A stretch of DNA of 64,000 bases from Certhia americana (taxonomy: Eukaryota; Chordata; Aves; Passeriformes; Certhiidae), in NCBI GenBank assembly GCA_018697195.1, contig CM031870.1, forward strand, positions 14,696,538-14,760,537, written 5' to 3'. This document shows, piece by piece, positions 63,428 through 64,000 of the stretch. The position numbers were made by a program, and so were the translations under genes. Each line of letters starts with the position of its first letter. Position 1 is the stretch's first letter. The notes beneath the pieces are model-generated. The model was not told the origin of the DNA. It saw only the letters and a program-made list of their open reading frames with translations, and searched no databases.

Positions 63428-63880
63428 CAATCCCGGTGCCCCCAATCCCGGTTCCCCCAATCCCGGTGCCCCCAATCCCGGGTTCCCCCAATCCCGGTNN
63501 NNNNNNNNNNNNNNNNNNNNNNNNNNNNNNNNNNNNNNNNNNNNNNNNNNNNNNNNNNNNNNNNNNNNNNNNNNNNNNNNNNNNNNNNNNNNNNNNNNTT
63601 CCCCCAATCCCGGTGCCCCCAATCCCGGGTTCCCCCAATCCCGGTCCCCCCAATCCCGGTGCCCCCAATCCCGGTGCCCCCAATCCCGGTGCCCCCAATC
63701 CCGGGTTCCCCCAATCCCGGTTCCCCCAATCCCGGTGCCCCCAATCCCGGGTTCCCCCAATCCCGGTCCCCCCAATCCCGGTGCCCCCAATCCCGGTGCC
63801 CCCAATCCCGGTGCCCCCAATCCCGGGTTCCCCCAATCCCGGTTCCCCCAATCCCGGTGCCCCCAATCCCGGGTTCCACT
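63428..63880. repeat. 15/16-bp minisatellite with 122-bp higher-order period
   Basis: The unit is CCCCCAATCCCGGTG or a close variant. After the gap, the variants follow an ordered set of eight units that repeats at a spacing of exactly 122 bases (six 15-mers and two 16-mers). Frames through it are open on both strands and give meaningless Gly/Ile/Trp or Pro/Asn repeats. Confidence 0.92.
63499..63598. other. Assembly gap (100 N)
   Basis: Exactly 100 N inside the minisatellite, the usual size for a gap of unknown length. The array may be far longer than shown. Confidence 0.95.
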
Positions 63881-63889
63881 CTCCCCATC

Positions 63890-64000
63890 GGGTGCTCCCC
63901 CCGCCCGACTCGCTATCCCATCATGCCCCGCTTCCCGCAGGGCACGCCGGGTGTTGTAGTCCGCAGCCGCCCAGCCAGTCGCTGGCCCCGCCCCCTGAGG
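63890..64000. promoter_or_regulatory. CpG promoter edge with ZNF143-like sites and GC box
   Basis: Composition turns CpG-rich. On the minus strand 63960-63942 reads ACTACAA followed by a CCCGGCGTGCC core, close to the ACTACAA-TTCCCAGCATGC site bound by ZNF143. On the + strand 63917-63930 reads CCCATCATGCCCCG, another such core in the opposite sense. A GC box CCCCGCCCC lies at 63986-63994. By synteny the next gene could be RAB40C, but no exon is within the window. Confidence 0.5.

Noticed and set aside
63260..63959. Gly-Ile-Gly/Trp or Pro-Asn-Pro repeat proteins
   Set aside because: Simple translation of a 15/16-bp minisatellite, open in several frames on both strands and crossing a 100-N gap.

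Overview
The window is vertebrate nuclear DNA and almost certainly avian. It holds intron-split genes with GT-AG junctions and many short, 5'-truncated fragments of the chicken-repeat-1 (CR1) LINE family on both strands. It also holds a gammaretrovirus-like endogenous retrovirus (ERV) and GC-rich minisatellites of the kind found on gene-dense bird microchromosomes. A songbird is plausible but cannot be proved from sequence alone.

Three protein-coding genes lie on the + strand in the order PRR35 - NHLRC4 - PIGQ, the same order and orientation I know from human chromosome 16p13.3. PRR35 (coding 567-4118, two coding exons seen) encodes a ZNF750-like C2HC zinc-finger protein with a C-terminal CtBP-type PLDLS motif. 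NHLRC4 (16324-17448) is a single-exon NHL-repeat propeller gene. It is about three times longer than the short human protein as I remember it. PIGQ (coding 27149-57418, ten coding exons, 573 codons) is complete and encodes the Gpi1-family subunit of the GPI-GlcNAc transferase, which starts GPI-anchor synthesis in the ER membrane. All nine internal junctions keep phase.

Region by region: 1-476 is the end of an intron or upstream sequence of PRR35. 4119-16300 is about 12 kb with no recognisable gene, with two CR1 tails and a candidate minus-strand poly(A) site near 6830. 17449-24190 holds CR1 fragments, a degenerate ~50-bp tandem array, a 4.4-kb minus-strand provirus inserted in that array (LTRs 19150-19631 and 23004-23526, His-type primer binding site, env remnant, gag and most of pol missing), the 48-bp part of the array, and a CpG island at ~23800-24185 that is the likely PIGQ promoter. 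PIGQ introns carry more CR1 fragments, a nearly perfect 390-bp inverted repeat, a 95-bp direct repeat bracketing one exon, a pyrimidine-rich array and a possible solo LTR. 57419-63420 has no recognisable gene. 63430-63880 is a 15/16-bp minisatellite with a 122-bp higher-order period and a 100-N gap. 63890-64000 looks like a CpG promoter with ZNF143-like sites; by synteny it could belong to RAB40C.

I found no bacterial or phage genes, no CRISPR array and no convincing new multi-gene system. The most unusual items are structural: the inverted repeat, the higher-order minisatellite, the provirus inside a minisatellite, and the direct repeat around a PIGQ exon.
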